Counted from the first letter of the stretch, positions 1-9,639 are shown. The stretch is 64,000 nucleotides of DNA from Prevotella communis (GCF_022024175.1 NZ_CP091794.1:930001-994000), one strand, 5' to 3'. Translations and numbers: made by a program. Notes: generated from the sequence alone by a model not told the origin.

Positions 1-928
1 GCAGGTCGGTGGTGAAGTCAACAGATGCAGGGAAGATACCTTTGCCATCCTTACCCTCGCTCTCGCCATAGAGCTGCTTCCACCACTCTGAGAAGAAGTG
101 GAGCTTGGGCTGATAGTTCACCATGATCTCAATCTTCTTGCCACTCTGATACAGACCGTTGCGTACGGCAGCATACTGCGCTGCGAGGTTCTCGCTGAAA
201 GGTACGTCCTTACCGCAAGCTTTCTCCATATCCTGAGCACCTTCTACCAAAGCCTTCACGTCGAAACCGGCGCAGGCGATAGGCAGCAGGCCTACAGGAG
301 TGAGCACAGAGAAACGGCCACCCACGTTATCGGGGATGATGAAACTCTTGTAACCCTCTTTGTCGGCACAGGTGCGGGCAGCACCTCGCTTGGCGTCGGT
401 CACTGCCACGATTACCTTCTTGGCCTCTTCTTTACCGCGCTGAGCCTCGCACTGCTTCTTCAGCAAACGGAAAGTCAGGGCTGTCTCGGTAGTCGTACCA
501 CTCTTGGAGATATTGATAACACCAAACTTCTTATCCTTCAAGTATTCTGTCATCTCAAACAGATAATCCTCGCCGATGTTGTTACCGGCAAAGAGAATGG
601 TAGGGTTCTTCTTATCCTGAATGAGCCACGCAAAACTATTGCCCAGAGCTTCAATGACGGCGCGAGCACCCAAGTATGAACCACCGATGCCAGCAACAAC
701 TACAACCTCACAGTTCTGGCGCAGCGTGTCGGCGCAAGCCTGAATCTCTGCCAGGAATGCAGGGGTGATAGATGATGGGAGGTGAAGCCATCCCAGAAAA
801 TCGTTACCAGGGCAGGTGCCGTTCTCAAGGGCTTCCTGTGCTGCCTTTACCTTTGGCTCAAAAGCAGCTACTGCACCTTCTGCCAAAAAACAGGAGGCCT
901 TCGTAATGTCAAGCGTAATATTCTTCAT
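1..928 (-). CDS. pgi: Glucose-6-phosphate isomerase (partial, C-terminus beyond window)
   Basis: Cytoplasmic enzyme interconverting glucose 6-phosphate and fructose 6-phosphate in glycolysis and gluconeogenesis. Reading the minus strand from the ATG at 928 gives [20 protein letters not shown] and an uninterrupted 309 codons to the window edge. Family signatures are visible: the glycine-rich [11 protein letters not shown] stretch at about residues 80-90, the sugar-phosphate-binding SKSGTTTET segment, and [11 protein letters not shown]. The family is usually about 445 residues in Bacteroidota, so roughly the last third is missing. It has its own promoter (963-993) and reads away from the sensor kinase next door. 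Identification is secure. Confidence 0.93.
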   Translation of the reverse strand, partial: MKNITLDITKASCFLAEGAVAAFEPKVKAAQEALENGTCPGNDFLGWLHLPSSITPAFLAEIQACADTLRQNCEVVVVAGIGGSYLGARAVIEALGNSFAWLIQDKKNPTILFAGNNIGEDYLFEMTEYLKDKKFGVINISKSGTTTETALTFRLLKKQCEAQRGKEEAKKVIVAVTDAKRGAARTCADKEGYKSFIIPDNVGGRFSVLTPVGLLPIACAGFDVKALVEGAQDMEKACGKDVPFSENLAAQYAAVRNGLYQSGKKIEIMVNYQPKLHFFSEWWKQLYGESEGKDGKGIFPASVDFTTDL

Positions 929-962
929 ATATTTATATAGTTAGATATTTCAAAATCTTGTG

Positions 963-993
963 CAAAGGTACTAAAAGTCGGGCTAAATACAAA
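963..993 (-). promoter_or_regulatory. Bacteroidota-type promoter of pgi
   Basis: On the minus strand TACCTTTG (963-970) matches the TAnnTTTG -7 box and TTTG (990-993) lies 19 bp upstream as the -33 box. The predicted leader before the pgi ATG is about 30 nt. Confidence 0.75.
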
Positions 994-1099
994 AGGAAAA
1001 CAGATATATTTTTATCCCGGGATATAGTACACATCAAGATAGAATGATGAAAAAGGTACTTGAAGAATATAACGTGTGATTTGTGGAGTATGGCTGTTG

Positions 1100-3157
1100 C
1101 TAAATCTCCATCACAAAACGGGCACCATTTGTATAACTGGTGTCAAGATGAATGTCCCCCCCAAGGCGGCGTGCCAGTGAGCGTGCTATCGTGAGCCCTA
1201 TGCCTGTTCCGTCATAGTATTCATCGAGTTGTATGAATTCTTCGAAAATTCGCTCTGCGGCTTCTGGCGGCACCCCTATGCCTGTGTCTTCAATGGTAAA
1301 CACCGTTTTGTCGTGATCAGACGTAACCTTCATGACCACTTTTTTCTTCTCCCCTAAGTTCCCATTTGTATTATGCTGGAGTCGTGCTTCGGCATCGTGA
1401 GTAAACTTCTTCGCGTTGTCGAGCAGCAGTGTCAGCGCGCGGGTGGCAGCTCGCAGGTTTGTCTGCAGATACATATTCTCGGTTTCAGGTGACAGTTGAA
1501 GGTCGAATGTCAGATGCTCTGCGTTGCAGATGCCCGACTCGTCAATGGCTTGGGTGGCAATTTGAACGATGGGTACGTTGTCTGTGCGATCAATGATGCT
1601 TTTACTGCTTACCTCAGACAGTTCAAGCATCTTGTTGACCAACGAGGTGATACGATCGGTGTTTTCGGTTATCTTGCTGTTGATATCCAGTCGAGTGGCA
1701 TCATCCAATTCCATGCCGGGGGTGGTGATTACCTGCGTAAAGCCCGATAGAATATTCAGTGGCGTGCGTATCTCGTGCGACATCTGTTGTATGAAACAGG
1801 TCTTCATCCTGGCTGATTCCTCAGCATGTGCATTGGCAATGGCCAGTTGCTCGTTCTTCTGTTCCAACTGGGCATTGGCGGCTGCCAGACGGCGTTCGGC
1901 TCTGTGACGGAAGTAAGTATAGACAGAGAAGAAAACGGTGATGACGATAATCGCAGCTATGAGCGACATAATACGTGCCTTTGACAAATGTTCCTGTTGT
2001 TGCAGTATCTGTTCCTCCTTCTGTCGTATTGTCTCCTGCTCGTCAGAGTCAATCCATTGCGACTTGATAATAGCGGAGTCCAGTCGCTGACAAATCTGAT
2101 TGGCTACAACACTGGCAGAATCGAGCTGTCCAGTCATCAGGTTAACGCGATACTTCTTCAGCAAATATTTCTGGATATCATCCAGTGAGTAACCCGATTG
2201 GGCATGAATAAAGATGTTGTCGAGATTGCGCAGTATTCTGGCAGCAGCATGCCATTTGCCCGACATCGCCAAATAGTCGCTGGCATCCAGCTGGCCTTCG
2301 TCGGTGTTTGCAAAGTTAGATTGCTGAAAAGCCGAAAAGGCATTTTCTGCTTCGTGAATTTTACCGATGCCTTCAAGTCCGATGGCCTCAAAGATATAGC
2401 AGCGGGCTTGCTGCTTATCGATATATGTCGAATCATCCGGAAATAACTGTTTGTACTCGCTAATCAGTTTACTAAAGCGTTGGTTCCAGAACAGTCCTTT
2501 TTCGTATTTCTTCTCGCTGAGCCAACCATAGGTAATATTGATAACTCCCACTACGGCATCGTGATACGTTTCGCGGTTCTGTTCTTTGGCAATGTGTTCC
2601 AGATGTCGCTGGAATGCTTGTTCGAATAGTTGGGGCACCTCCTCGTCCTCTATGTTGAAATGTCCCCTGCAGCATCCTGCGAAGATAAGCAAATTGGTAT
2701 AGTCGCTCGTCGCGATATAATGGTGGTAGTTCAAATGCTCCAGAGCATTTCTCACCACCTGACTGGCACTTTGGAAGTTGTAATAGCGAATATGTAGTCC
2801 TGCCAGATAACTGGCCGAGCGGGCATAAGTGTCTAGGTCGGCAGGGTCATCAGAGCTTTCAATAGCTGCCATAGCTTCTTTCCAGTAAAATTCGGCTGTA
2901 TGTACCTGCGACATGCGATAGTAGGCAAAGCCCTGCCAGAAATAACTTTCAGCCTCGCTCAGCATATTTTCCTTTCCCAGACTGTCGGCCAGTACCTGCA
3001 TGTGACTGAAGTCTTTCTGCTTGGAAGCATCCATAATCATCTTGATGGCGTCGTTAAACGCTGTCTGTTTGTCGCTGTTTTCACAGCTGATGAGTGGCAT
3101 TGCAATGGCGACAACAGTAATCCATATAAGTATAGGTATTAATCGTGGTCTTAGCAT
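1100..3157 (-). CDS. TPR-containing membrane sensor histidine kinase
   Basis: Predicted sensor kinase of 685 residues. The N-terminus has a hydrophobic signal ending PLISC, a lipobox-like site with Cys25. Residues about 35-390 are helical and TPR-like, a transmembrane helix spans about 396-416, and a short coiled coil leads to the HisKA box, where His461 in SHEIRTPLN is the predicted phosphoacceptor. The HATPase domain shows the N box (LLLDNAKKF), G1 (EDTGIG) and G2 (GTGIGL). There is no receiver domain and no adjacent response regulator, so the partner is encoded elsewhere. It is a paralogue of the kinase at 28734-30833, with very similar C-terminal ends. The ligand is unknown. Confidence 0.88.
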   Translation of the reverse strand: MLRPRLIPILIWITVVAIAMPLISCENSDKQTAFNDAIKMIMDASKQKDFSHMQVLADSLGKENMLSEAESYFWQGFAYYRMSQVHTAEFYWKEAMAAIESSDDPADLDTYARSASYLAGLHIRYYNFQSASQVVRNALEHLNYHHYIATSDYTNLLIFAGCCRGHFNIEDEEVPQLFEQAFQRHLEHIAKEQNRETYHDAVVGVINITYGWLSEKKYEKGLFWNQRFSKLISEYKQLFPDDSTYIDKQQARCYIFEAIGLEGIGKIHEAENAFSAFQQSNFANTDEGQLDASDYLAMSGKWHAAARILRNLDNIFIHAQSGYSLDDIQKYLLKKYRVNLMTGQLDSASVVANQICQRLDSAIIKSQWIDSDEQETIRQKEEQILQQQEHLSKARIMSLIAAIIVITVFFSVYTYFRHRAERRLAAANAQLEQKNEQLAIANAHAEESARMKTCFIQQMSHEIRTPLNILSGFTQVITTPGMELDDATRLDINSKITENTDRITSLVNKMLELSEVSSKSIIDRTDNVPIVQIATQAIDESGICNAEHLTFDLQLSPETENMYLQTNLRAATRALTLLLDNAKKFTHDAEARLQHNTNGNLGEKKKVVMKVTSDHDKTVFTIEDTGIGVPPEAAERIFEEFIQLDEYYDGTGIGLTIARSLARRLGGDIHLDTSYTNGARFVMEI

Positions 3158-3199
3158 TTTATAGTTTAAAGTAAATTCCGTGTTTATTTAAATTTGTGG

Positions 3200-3207
3200 C
3201 AAAGATA
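3200..3207 (-). promoter_or_regulatory. Probable promoter of the sensor kinase gene
   Basis: Minus-strand TATCTTTG fits the -7 box TAnnTTTG, about 43 bp before the start codon. No clear -33 TTG is seen at the right distance. Confidence 0.5.
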
Positions 3208-3355
3208 CGAAATATTACCGGAAAAGAGTAATAATTGTCTAAATTTAACGAATGTTGATGACATGACAATTTGGTGCCATCTGAAAATGATTTCAATAGT
3301 TATGCATTATTGTAATTTCTTTCCTTATTGATAGGGGAAAAACGGTGTAGAGATG

Positions 3356-3385
3356 TTGGAAAATCAAATTAATTCCGTATCTTTG
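3356..3385 (+). promoter_or_regulatory. Promoter of purN
   Basis: TTGG (3356-3359) and TATCTTTG (3378-3385) are separated by about 19 bp, a good match to the Bacteroidota -33/-7 arrangement, 27 bp before the purN ATG. Confidence 0.75.
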
Positions 3386-3411
3386 CACCTAAATTTTGAA
3401 AAGACCATAAA

Positions 3412-3990
3412 ATGAAGAAAGTCAACATAGCCATTTTCGCATCTGGAGGTGGTACAAATTGTGAGAATATCATCCGATATTTTAAGGATTCTGATGAGGT
3501 TTGCACAGCCTTAGTTATCAGCAATAAGGCTGAGGCTCCTGTGCTTGGAAAAGCTCTGAAGTTGGGCGTGCCTGTTCAGATCGTCACAAAAGCAGAGTTG
3601 AATGATGAGGCGGTGATGATGCCCTTACTGCAGCAATATGCTATCGACTTCATTGTATTGGCAGGTTTTCTTCCTTTAGTACCTGATTTCTTAATCGAGG
3701 CCTTTCCGCGTCGCATCGTGAATATTCACCCCTCGCTGTTGCCCAAATTTGGTGGCAAGGGTATGTGGGGACATCATGTACACGAGGCCGTGAAGGCTGC
3801 AGGAGAGACAGAGACGGGTATGACTGTTCATTGGGTCACACCCGTTTGTGATGGAGGCGATATCATTGCCCAGTATCGTGTGGCGCTCTCGCCAGAGGAT
3901 TCTGCGGATGTTATCTCTGAGAAAGAGCACGCGTTGGAGATGAAATACTATCCGTTGGTCATCTTGCGCGCATTGAACGAGACTTTCTAA
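3412..3990 (+). CDS. purN: Phosphoribosylglycinamide formyltransferase
   Basis: Transfers a formyl group from 10-formyltetrahydrofolate to GAR in de novo purine synthesis; cytoplasmic. The protein is 192 residues, the usual length. The N-terminal ASGGGTN loop (10-16) binds phosphoribosyl substrate. The catalytic triad expected from the E. coli enzyme is present: Asn104 and His106 in VNIHPSLLP and Asp147 in VCDGGDI. The gene stands alone behind its own promoter and is followed by an inverted-strand small membrane protein gene. Confidence 0.93.
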   Translation: MKKVNIAIFASGGGTNCENIIRYFKDSDEVCTALVISNKAEAPVLGKALKLGVPVQIVTKAELNDEAVMMPLLQQYAIDFIVLAGFLPLVPDFLIEAFPRRIVNIHPSLLPKFGGKGMWGHHVHEAVKAAGETETGMTVHWVTPVCDGGDIIAQYRVALSPEDSADVISEKEHALEMKYYPLVILRALNETF

Positions 3991-4008
3991 CAGCTTGTTT
4001 TATCGTCT

Positions 4009-4029
4009 ACTTCTTAACTCCTTATTTCT
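4009..4029. repeat. Degenerate 7-bp repeats between purN and the PQ-loop gene
   Basis: Units acttctt, aactcct, tatttct run at 7-bp period across the gap and include the stop codon of the minus-strand gene (4022-4024). The match is weak on its own; it is listed because the same period fills other gaps in this window. Confidence 0.3.
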
Positions 4030-4303
4030 TAAAATAGTCATTCTTCATCTTGATAACAAAGATAATCACCGCACAGGTTGCTGTGATGACGTTGGTTGTG
4101 AAGATGAAGATACCAGAACGGCCCAGCATTAATCCCTGGCTCATGAAACAGATGCTGCCGATAGACATCATGATGAAGCCTGGCAGGGAAATACCGTCAG
4201 TATTTCGTGTCCTGATGGTTTGTATGGCCTGAGGCAGATAACCGAAAATCAGTCCGAGGCTACCCAGCCAACCAAAGATTTGAAATAAAAGCTCATGTTC
4301 CAT
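4022..4303 (-). CDS. SemiSWEET/PQ-loop small membrane protein
   Basis: A 93-residue, three-helix membrane protein. The GYLPQAIQTIRTRNTDGIS segment holds the PQ-loop signature (Pro24-Gln25), followed by two further hydrophobic helices (about 43-60 and 66-86) and a basic tail. The length and single triple-helix bundle fit the bacterial SemiSWEET family, which works as a dimer and carries sugars across the inner membrane. The substrate cannot be read from sequence. The gene is alone, with a TATATTTG promoter box upstream at 4333-4340. Confidence 0.8.
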   Translation of the reverse strand: MEHELLFQIFGWLGSLGLIFGYLPQAIQTIRTRNTDGISLPGFIMMSIGSICFMSQGLMLGRSGIFIFTTNVITATCAVIIFVIKMKNDYFKK

Positions 4304-4332
4304 AGTAGTTGAAAATAATGTTATTCAGTGTG

Positions 4333-4340
4333 CAAATATA
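4333..4340 (-). promoter_or_regulatory. -7 box upstream of the PQ-loop gene
   Basis: Minus-strand TATATTTG about 30 bp before the start codon. No clear -33 element. Confidence 0.5.
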
Positions 4341-4435
4341 AATAAAAAAACCGACATTGATACGAATATGCGTGGAATTTCGTCCTCTCATGACATTTTT
4401 TTAGCGTAATGTGCCGACATTTGAAATAAAAATGT

Positions 4436-4443
4436 TAATTTTG
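4436..4443 (+). promoter_or_regulatory. Possible promoter of the PAP2-eptA pair
   Basis: TAATTTTG fits the -7 consensus, but the nearest TTTG upstream is only 12 bp away and the leader to the ATG at 4545 would be about 100 nt. Confidence 0.35.
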
Positions 4444-4544
4444 CATCCTAAAACTACAATTTATGCAAAAATCTGCTACTACATCGGTGAAATAATGTTG
4501 GTATTTAAAGTTAAACAATAAAACATTTTTGCAAAGAAAAAATA

Positions 4545-5237
4545 ATGATTAACAAGAGCGTTTTAATTAGACTGGTATCCCTCTATGTCATACCATACTT
4601 GTTATTGCTGACGGCTATACTCGTAATGATGTATATATATCCGAAACCGGAACTACACCTGATGCTCAACTCCTTTCATTCAGGCGTCCTGGATTTTTTC
4701 TTTAAATTCTATACCCTGATGGCGGAGTGGCCCTTGTATGTCCTGGCTTTCCTGCCCTCGTTGTGGAAGCGCAACAAGATGACGCTTTTCTTTGCGATGT
4801 GTGAGCTGACGGGAGGTACCATCCTGCAAATCCTGAAGCACACGATCAGCAACCCCCGTCCTGTGAGCGTATTCGAGGATTATCCCGACCTGGTATTGCC
4901 TTTGGTTCAGGGCGTGGATATGCACCACAGTAATTCCTTTCCCTCAGGCCACGCCTCTACGTTCTTCATGTTCTGTACCTGCAGCGTCATTGTGCTGGCG
5001 TATTTCTTTAGCCGGAAGGATGCATTGAAAACACTCAGGAACCAGATTCTGTTTGACGTGGCGCTGGTGGCGTTGCTGGTTCTTGCAGCCATGGGTGCCT
5101 ATTCGCGCGTCTATCTTTCCCAGCATTTCCTGTCGGATGTGTGTGTAGGCAGCATCATCGGCTTTACCACCCCCTTCCTGATGTTCTGGCTATGCAGGAA
5201 CAAAGTATTGAAACTTAAAAAAGAAGAGACAAAATGA
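4545..5237 (+). CDS. PAP2-family membrane phosphatase (LpxE/LpxF-like candidate)
   Basis: A 230-residue polytopic membrane phosphatase. All three PAP2 motifs are visible: K98 followed by RP at 105-106, PSGH at 133-136, and SR at 187-188 with His194 and Asp198. Hydrophobic helices lie near 12-31, 60-75, 136-155, 168-186 and 198-217. Family members remove phosphate from undecaprenyl-PP, phosphatidyl lipids or lipid A. The gene overlaps the next one (EptA-like transferase) by an ATGA junction. That coupling suggests lipid A as substrate: removal of a phosphate plus addition of phosphoethanolamine, as in the LpxE/LpxF and EptA chemistry of other Bacteroidota. The substrate is inferred; the fold is secure. 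Confidence 0.85.
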   Translation: MINKSVLIRLVSLYVIPYLLLLTAILVMMYIYPKPELHLMLNSFHSGVLDFFFKFYTLMAEWPLYVLAFLPSLWKRNKMTLFFAMCELTGGTILQILKHTISNPRPVSVFEDYPDLVLPLVQGVDMHHSNSFPSGHASTFFMFCTCSVIVLAYFFSRKDALKTLRNQILFDVALVALLVLAAMGAYSRVYLSQHFLSDVCVGSIIGFTTPFLMFWLCRNKVLKLKKEETK

Positions 5238-6802
5238 TAGCTTTATTTGAACAGGTGAAAAAGGTGTTCCGACGCCCCCTTTCGCTTTTTGCATTCTCGA
5301 GTATCGTCAGTATAGGCACACTGCTGCTCTACAACATACCATTCTTCCGGTTTGTCATCGACAACAGCAACGAAAGTCCGTTGGGTGTTACCTGGCTGAC
5401 GGTGTCACTGGTGATTATCATGCTGGTGCTCAACTTCATGATGGCCTGTCTGGCTATGTTCTGCCTGAGGATTGTAGGCCGCATCCTGATGGCCATCATG
5501 GCTGTTATCAATGCCACGGCCGTCTATTTCATCCTGACCTACAGCGTCTATATCGATGCCACCACCATCGAGAATGTGTTCAACACCCGATATTCTGAGG
5601 CTTCCGGCTTCTTCAGCTGGTCGCTGTGGCTGTTCATCTTTGTCTTCGGCATCCTGCCGGCCTTGTTCTGCCTGTTCCAGCCCGTCGTCATTGGCAAGGT
5701 GAAGAAACTGGCCGTCTATTGCGGCAGTTCCCTGGCCATTATCCTTGTCGTGGCATTGCTCAACATCAACCAGACGCTTTTTATCAGTCAGCACGACACC
5801 GAACTGGGTGGCTTGCTGCAGCCCTGGTCGTATATCGCCAATACCTGCCGCGTCATCAGCTTTATGCAGGACGAGCAGGCCGAGGAAATCAAACTGCCCG
5901 ATGGCAAGATTACGGACAACGAGAAGGCTGTGGTGGTGCTCGTCATCGGCGAGTCGGCCAGAAAAGCCAATTTCCAGCTCTATGGCTACAAGCGTGACAC
6001 CAATCCGCTGCTGTCGAAACAGCAGAAACTGAAGGTGTTCCAGACCCAGTCGTGTGCTACCTATACCACGGCTGGCACCAAGGCTATCCTGGAGCCGAAG
6101 GATTGTGGCGACCTCTACGAGCTGCTGCCCAACTATGCTTTCCGTACGGGTGTGGATGTATCGTGGCGTACCTCTAACTGGGGAGAACCGCCTATCCATA
6201 TCGATGAATACCTGACAGACTCCGAACTGGCTGATATGTATCCCGATGTGGATGGCAACTATGACGGAATCCTCTTTGCAGGCCTCCGTCAGCGTATTGA
6301 GTCAAGTCCCAAGAACAAGGTGCTGATTATCCTGCACACCAGCACCAGCCACGGTCCTCAGTATGCCAAGAAATATCCTAAGGAGTTCGAGGCCTACAAG
6401 CCCGTAGCCCAGAATGTGGAGGAGGGCGAGAAGCATGTGGACCGTCTTGTCAATGCCTACGATAATAGCATCCGCTATACAGACTATCTCCTCAATGGTC
6501 TTATCGACACCCTGCAGACGATGAAAGACTGGAAGCGTGCCATGATTTTCATCTCTGACCATGGTGAGTCACTGGGTGAGAACAAGATGTTTATGCATGG
6601 CCTGCCCATGAAACTTGCGCCGAAGGAGCAGTACGAGATTCCGTTCTTTGTCTGGACTTCAGAGAATTTCAGGACCTATAAGCAGGACCTGCCAGCGGTG
6701 CTGGAACAGCACTATATCTTCCACTCCGTGCTCAATCTGCTCTCTATCCAGTCGCCGGCCTATCAGGAGGAGTTTGATATCTTCGTGAATCCCAAGCGTT
6801 GA
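5234..6802 (+). CDS. Phosphoethanolamine transferase, EptA-like
   Basis: A 522-residue inner-membrane protein with about five N-terminal helices (to about residue 175) and a periplasmic alkaline-phosphatase-fold domain. It shows VIGESARKANFQLYGY (metal ligand Glu240), SCATYT with Thr276 in the position of the phosphoenzyme threonine, and SDHGESLGENKMFMHG with Asp442, His443 and His455. These match lipid A phosphoethanolamine transferases of the EptA/Mcr group. It is translationally coupled to the PAP2 gene. Expected effect: modification of lipid A phosphates and altered sensitivity to cationic peptides. Choice of acceptor is inferred. Confidence 0.88.
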   Translation: MIALFEQVKKVFRRPLSLFAFSSIVSIGTLLLYNIPFFRFVIDNSNESPLGVTWLTVSLVIIMLVLNFMMACLAMFCLRIVGRILMAIMAVINATAVYFILTYSVYIDATTIENVFNTRYSEASGFFSWSLWLFIFVFGILPALFCLFQPVVIGKVKKLAVYCGSSLAIILVVALLNINQTLFISQHDTELGGLLQPWSYIANTCRVISFMQDEQAEEIKLPDGKITDNEKAVVVLVIGESARKANFQLYGYKRDTNPLLSKQQKLKVFQTQSCATYTTAGTKAILEPKDCGDLYELLPNYAFRTGVDVSWRTSNWGEPPIHIDEYLTDSELADMYPDVDGNYDGILFAGLRQRIESSPKNKVLIILHTSTSHGPQYAKKYPKEFEAYKPVAQNVEEGEKHVDRLVNAYDNSIRYTDYLLNGLIDTLQTMKDWKRAMIFISDHGESLGENKMFMHGLPMKLAPKEQYEIPFFVWTSENFRTYKQDLPAVLEQHYIFHSVLNLLSIQSPAYQEEFDIFVNPKR

Positions 6803-6821
6803 CGGATTCACTTCTCAAAGC

Positions 6822-6863
6822 ATAAAAAATGAGCACCCTGCAAAGGATGCTCATTTTTTTTTG
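6822..6863. terminator. Bidirectional terminator between eptA and the acyl-CoA dehydrogenase gene
   Basis: ATGAGCA and TGCTCAT pair around CCCTGCAAAGGA, with CCT/AGG extending the stem. A run of nine T follows on the plus strand and six A precede, so it can stop both convergent transcripts. Confidence 0.85.
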
Positions 6864-6876
6864 ATATCGTGATTGC

Positions 6877-8607
6877 TTATTCAGCAGTCTCTTCGTCGTT
6901 TGCCTTAAAGCTAGCCAGATCCTCTACCTGGAATGCCTTGATGTAAGCACTCTTACCGAGAACATCCTCCTCGGCCATGCGAACGTATACGTTGGCACTC
7001 TTCTCGAAGAGCTCAGGAGCCTTGGTGGCGTCGCGCAGGATCAGGAGTGACATCACCAGCTCGGCAGTCATGTCGTACAGACGGCGAGCCAGGAAGTCGT
7101 GAGCGTCCTGATTGTCGAGGGCCTTCACGTTGTTCAGAGCCTCCTCGTAAACGGGAACGAGCTTCTCAACGCGTGCCTTCAGGTTCTTCAGGCTGTCGCT
7201 CACCTCGAGACCAGCGAGCATCTCCTTGATATTGTTGAGCATAGTGCCGTTGGTGATGTAGCGGATAGCAGCTACAACCTGCAACTGAGTGGTACCCTCG
7301 TAGATAGAGAAGATACGGGCGTCGCGGAACAGGCGCTGGCTCTTGTACTCCATGATGAAGCCTGAACCACCGTGGATGCTGATAGCATCGTAAGCGTTCT
7401 GGTTAGCATACTCAGAGTTCATACCCTTAGCCAGTGGGGTGAAGGCATCAGCCAGACGCTGGTACTTCTTCAGCTCCTGCTTCTCCTCGGGTGTGAGCTT
7501 ACGATCGCGCTCGATATCCTCCAAGCACTTGTAGATATCAACATAAGCGGCTGTCTCGTACAGCAGTGAACGACCAGCATCGAGCTTGGCCTTCATGCGA
7601 GAGAGCATATCGTAAACAGCGGGGAAGTTGATGATCTTATCACCAAACTGCTGACGCTCCTTGGCGTAAGCCAGACCCTCGTTGTAAGCCTCCTGCTCAA
7701 CACCTACACTCTGTGCAGCGATACCCAGACGGGCGCCGTTCATCAGAGCCATCACGTACTTGATAAGTCCCAGACGGGTGCTACCGCAGAGCTCTGCCTT
7801 AGCGTTCTTATAAGTGAGCTCACAGGTAGGTGAGCCGTGGATACCCAACTTGTGTTCGATGTGACGTACATCAACACCGCCCTGGCGCTTGTCGTAGATG
7901 AACATTGACAGACCACGTCCGTCCTTGGTGCCCTCCTCAGAACGAGCCAGCACGAGGTGGATGTCGCTGTCACCATTGGTGATGAAACGCTTCACACCGT
8001 TCAGGCGCCAGCAGTTCTCCTTCTCGTCGAAGGTGGCCTTCAGCATCACGCGCTGCAGGTCAGAACCAGCATCAGGCTCGGTCAGGTCCATAGACATACC
8101 CTCACCAGCGCAAACGCGTGGGATGTACTTCTGGCGCTGCTCCTCTGAACCGAACTCGTACAGAGTATCGATACAGCTCTGCAGGCTCCAGATGTTCTGG
8201 AAACCGGCATCAGCAGCCGAAATCATCTCAGAGAGCATAGAGAACACGGTGTTAGGCAGGTTCAGACCACCGTAACGGCGAGGCATAGAAACACCCCACA
8301 GACCAGCCTTGCGGGTGGCGTCGATGTTCTCATAGGTCTTAGAGGCGTAGATCATACGACCGTTCTCGAGGTGTGGACCTTCCAGGTCAACGCTCTCAGA
8401 GTTTGGCTCGATAATATTGGCAGCCACGTCGCCGGTGATGTCGAGAATCTGCTTGTAGTTCTCGATGGCATCGCCCAGGTCAACGGGAGCATAGTCATAT
8501 TCTTTCGCATCAGCGAAACCCTTTTCTTTCAGCTCAACGATACGAGCCATCAGGGGGTGGTTCAAGTAGAACCCGATCTCAGGATGATCGCTATAATAGT
8601 TTGCCAT
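6877..8607 (-). CDS. Acyl-CoA dehydrogenase, long C-terminal-extended type
   Basis: FAD-dependent alpha,beta-dehydrogenation of an acyl-CoA (or the reverse), with ETF as electron partner. The 576 residues hold the N-terminal helical domain, the middle beta domain (TEPDAGSD at about 176-183), the C-terminal helical domain with catalytic Glu437 in IYEGT, and an extra C-terminal helical part of about 120 residues seen in the long acyl-CoA dehydrogenase subfamily. It is the last gene of an operon etfB-etfA-acd with gaps of 7 and 2 bp. Chain-length preference is not evident. Confidence 0.9.
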   Translation of the reverse strand: MANYYSDHPEIGFYLNHPLMARIVELKEKGFADAKEYDYAPVDLGDAIENYKQILDITGDVAANIIEPNSESVDLEGPHLENGRMIYASKTYENIDATRKAGLWGVSMPRRYGGLNLPNTVFSMLSEMISAADAGFQNIWSLQSCIDTLYEFGSEEQRQKYIPRVCAGEGMSMDLTEPDAGSDLQRVMLKATFDEKENCWRLNGVKRFITNGDSDIHLVLARSEEGTKDGRGLSMFIYDKRQGGVDVRHIEHKLGIHGSPTCELTYKNAKAELCGSTRLGLIKYVMALMNGARLGIAAQSVGVEQEAYNEGLAYAKERQQFGDKIINFPAVYDMLSRMKAKLDAGRSLLYETAAYVDIYKCLEDIERDRKLTPEEKQELKKYQRLADAFTPLAKGMNSEYANQNAYDAISIHGGSGFIMEYKSQRLFRDARIFSIYEGTTQLQVVAAIRYITNGTMLNNIKEMLAGLEVSDSLKNLKARVEKLVPVYEEALNNVKALDNQDAHDFLARRLYDMTAELVMSLLILRDATKAPELFEKSANVYVRMAEEDVLGKSAYIKAFQVEDLASFKANDEETAE

Positions 8608-8609
8608 AA

Positions 8610-9632
8610 TTACTTCGAATTTTGCTTATAGTATTTAATGAGTTTGGGAACTACCTCTTCCACGGTACCAACAATCACGTAGTCGGCAATCTTGTTGATG
8701 GGAGCATCGGGATCTGAGTTGATGCTGATGATGATACCAGAATCCTGCATACCAGCGATGTGCTGAATCTGACCAGAGATACCGCAGGCGATATATACCT
8801 TTGGATGTACGGTAACACCTGTCTGACCAATCTGACGGTCGTGATCCAGCCAGCCAGCATCAACAGCAGCACGGCTACCACCAACCTCACCATGCAGCAC
8901 CTTGGCCAACTCGAACAGCTGGTCGAAGTTCTCCTTGCAGCCCATACCGTAACCACCGGCTACAACGATAGGCGCACCCTTCAGGTTGTGCTTGGCAGCC
9001 TCTACGTGGTGATCCAGAACCTTTACGACGAAAGCCTCGGGGCTCACGTACTTGCTTACCTCAGGATATACAACCTCCTTCTTGCACTCGCCATCGTACA
9101 GGGCCTTCTGCATCACGCCTGAGCGTACAGTAGCCATCTGTGGACGGTGGTCGGGGTTCACGATGGTAGCAACGATGTTACCACCGAAGGCAGGACGAAT
9201 CTGATAAAGCAGGTTCTCGTATGTCTTGTTGTTCTTCTTATCCTCGAAGGGACCAATCTCCAGCTCTGTGCAGTCGGCAGTCAGACCAGAGGTCAGGGAT
9301 GATGATACACGTGGACCGAGGTCACGACCGATCACGGTAGCACCCATCAGGCAGATCTGTGGCTGCTCCTCCTTGAAGAGGTTGACGAGGATGTCCGTGT
9401 GAGGAGCTGAAGTGTAAGGGAACAGGTCCTTAGCATCGAAGACAAACAGCTTATCGACACCATAAGGCAGAATCTGCTCCTCAACCTTACCCTTAATGCC
9501 GGTACCGGCAACAATGGCGTGGAGCTCAACCTTCAGTTCATTGGCGAGCTTACGACCCTTGGTCAGCAGCTCCTGAGATACTTCCTGTACCTGAGTACCT
9601 TCAATTTCGCAATATACAAATACGTTGTTCAT
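8610..9632 (-). CDS. etfA: Electron transfer flavoprotein alpha subunit
   Basis: A 340-residue ETF alpha/FixB protein. The C-terminal FAD-binding domain is canonical: HPKVYIACGISGQIQHIAGM, then INSDPDAPINKIADYVIVG. The N-terminal part is the Rossmann-like ETF domain. It pairs with the EtfB encoded 7 bp upstream and passes electrons from the adjacent acyl-CoA dehydrogenase. Whether this ETF bifurcates electrons to ferredoxin cannot be decided by eye. Confidence 0.93.
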   Translation of the reverse strand: MNNVFVYCEIEGTQVQEVSQELLTKGRKLANELKVELHAIVAGTGIKGKVEEQILPYGVDKLFVFDAKDLFPYTSAPHTDILVNLFKEEQPQICLMGATVIGRDLGPRVSSSLTSGLTADCTELEIGPFEDKKNNKTYENLLYQIRPAFGGNIVATIVNPDHRPQMATVRSGVMQKALYDGECKKEVVYPEVSKYVSPEAFVVKVLDHHVEAAKHNLKGAPIVVAGGYGMGCKENFDQLFELAKVLHGEVGGSRAAVDAGWLDHDRQIGQTGVTVHPKVYIACGISGQIQHIAGMQDSGIIISINSDPDAPINKIADYVIVGTVEEVVPKLIKYYKQNSK

Positions 9633-9639
9633 ATCTCAA

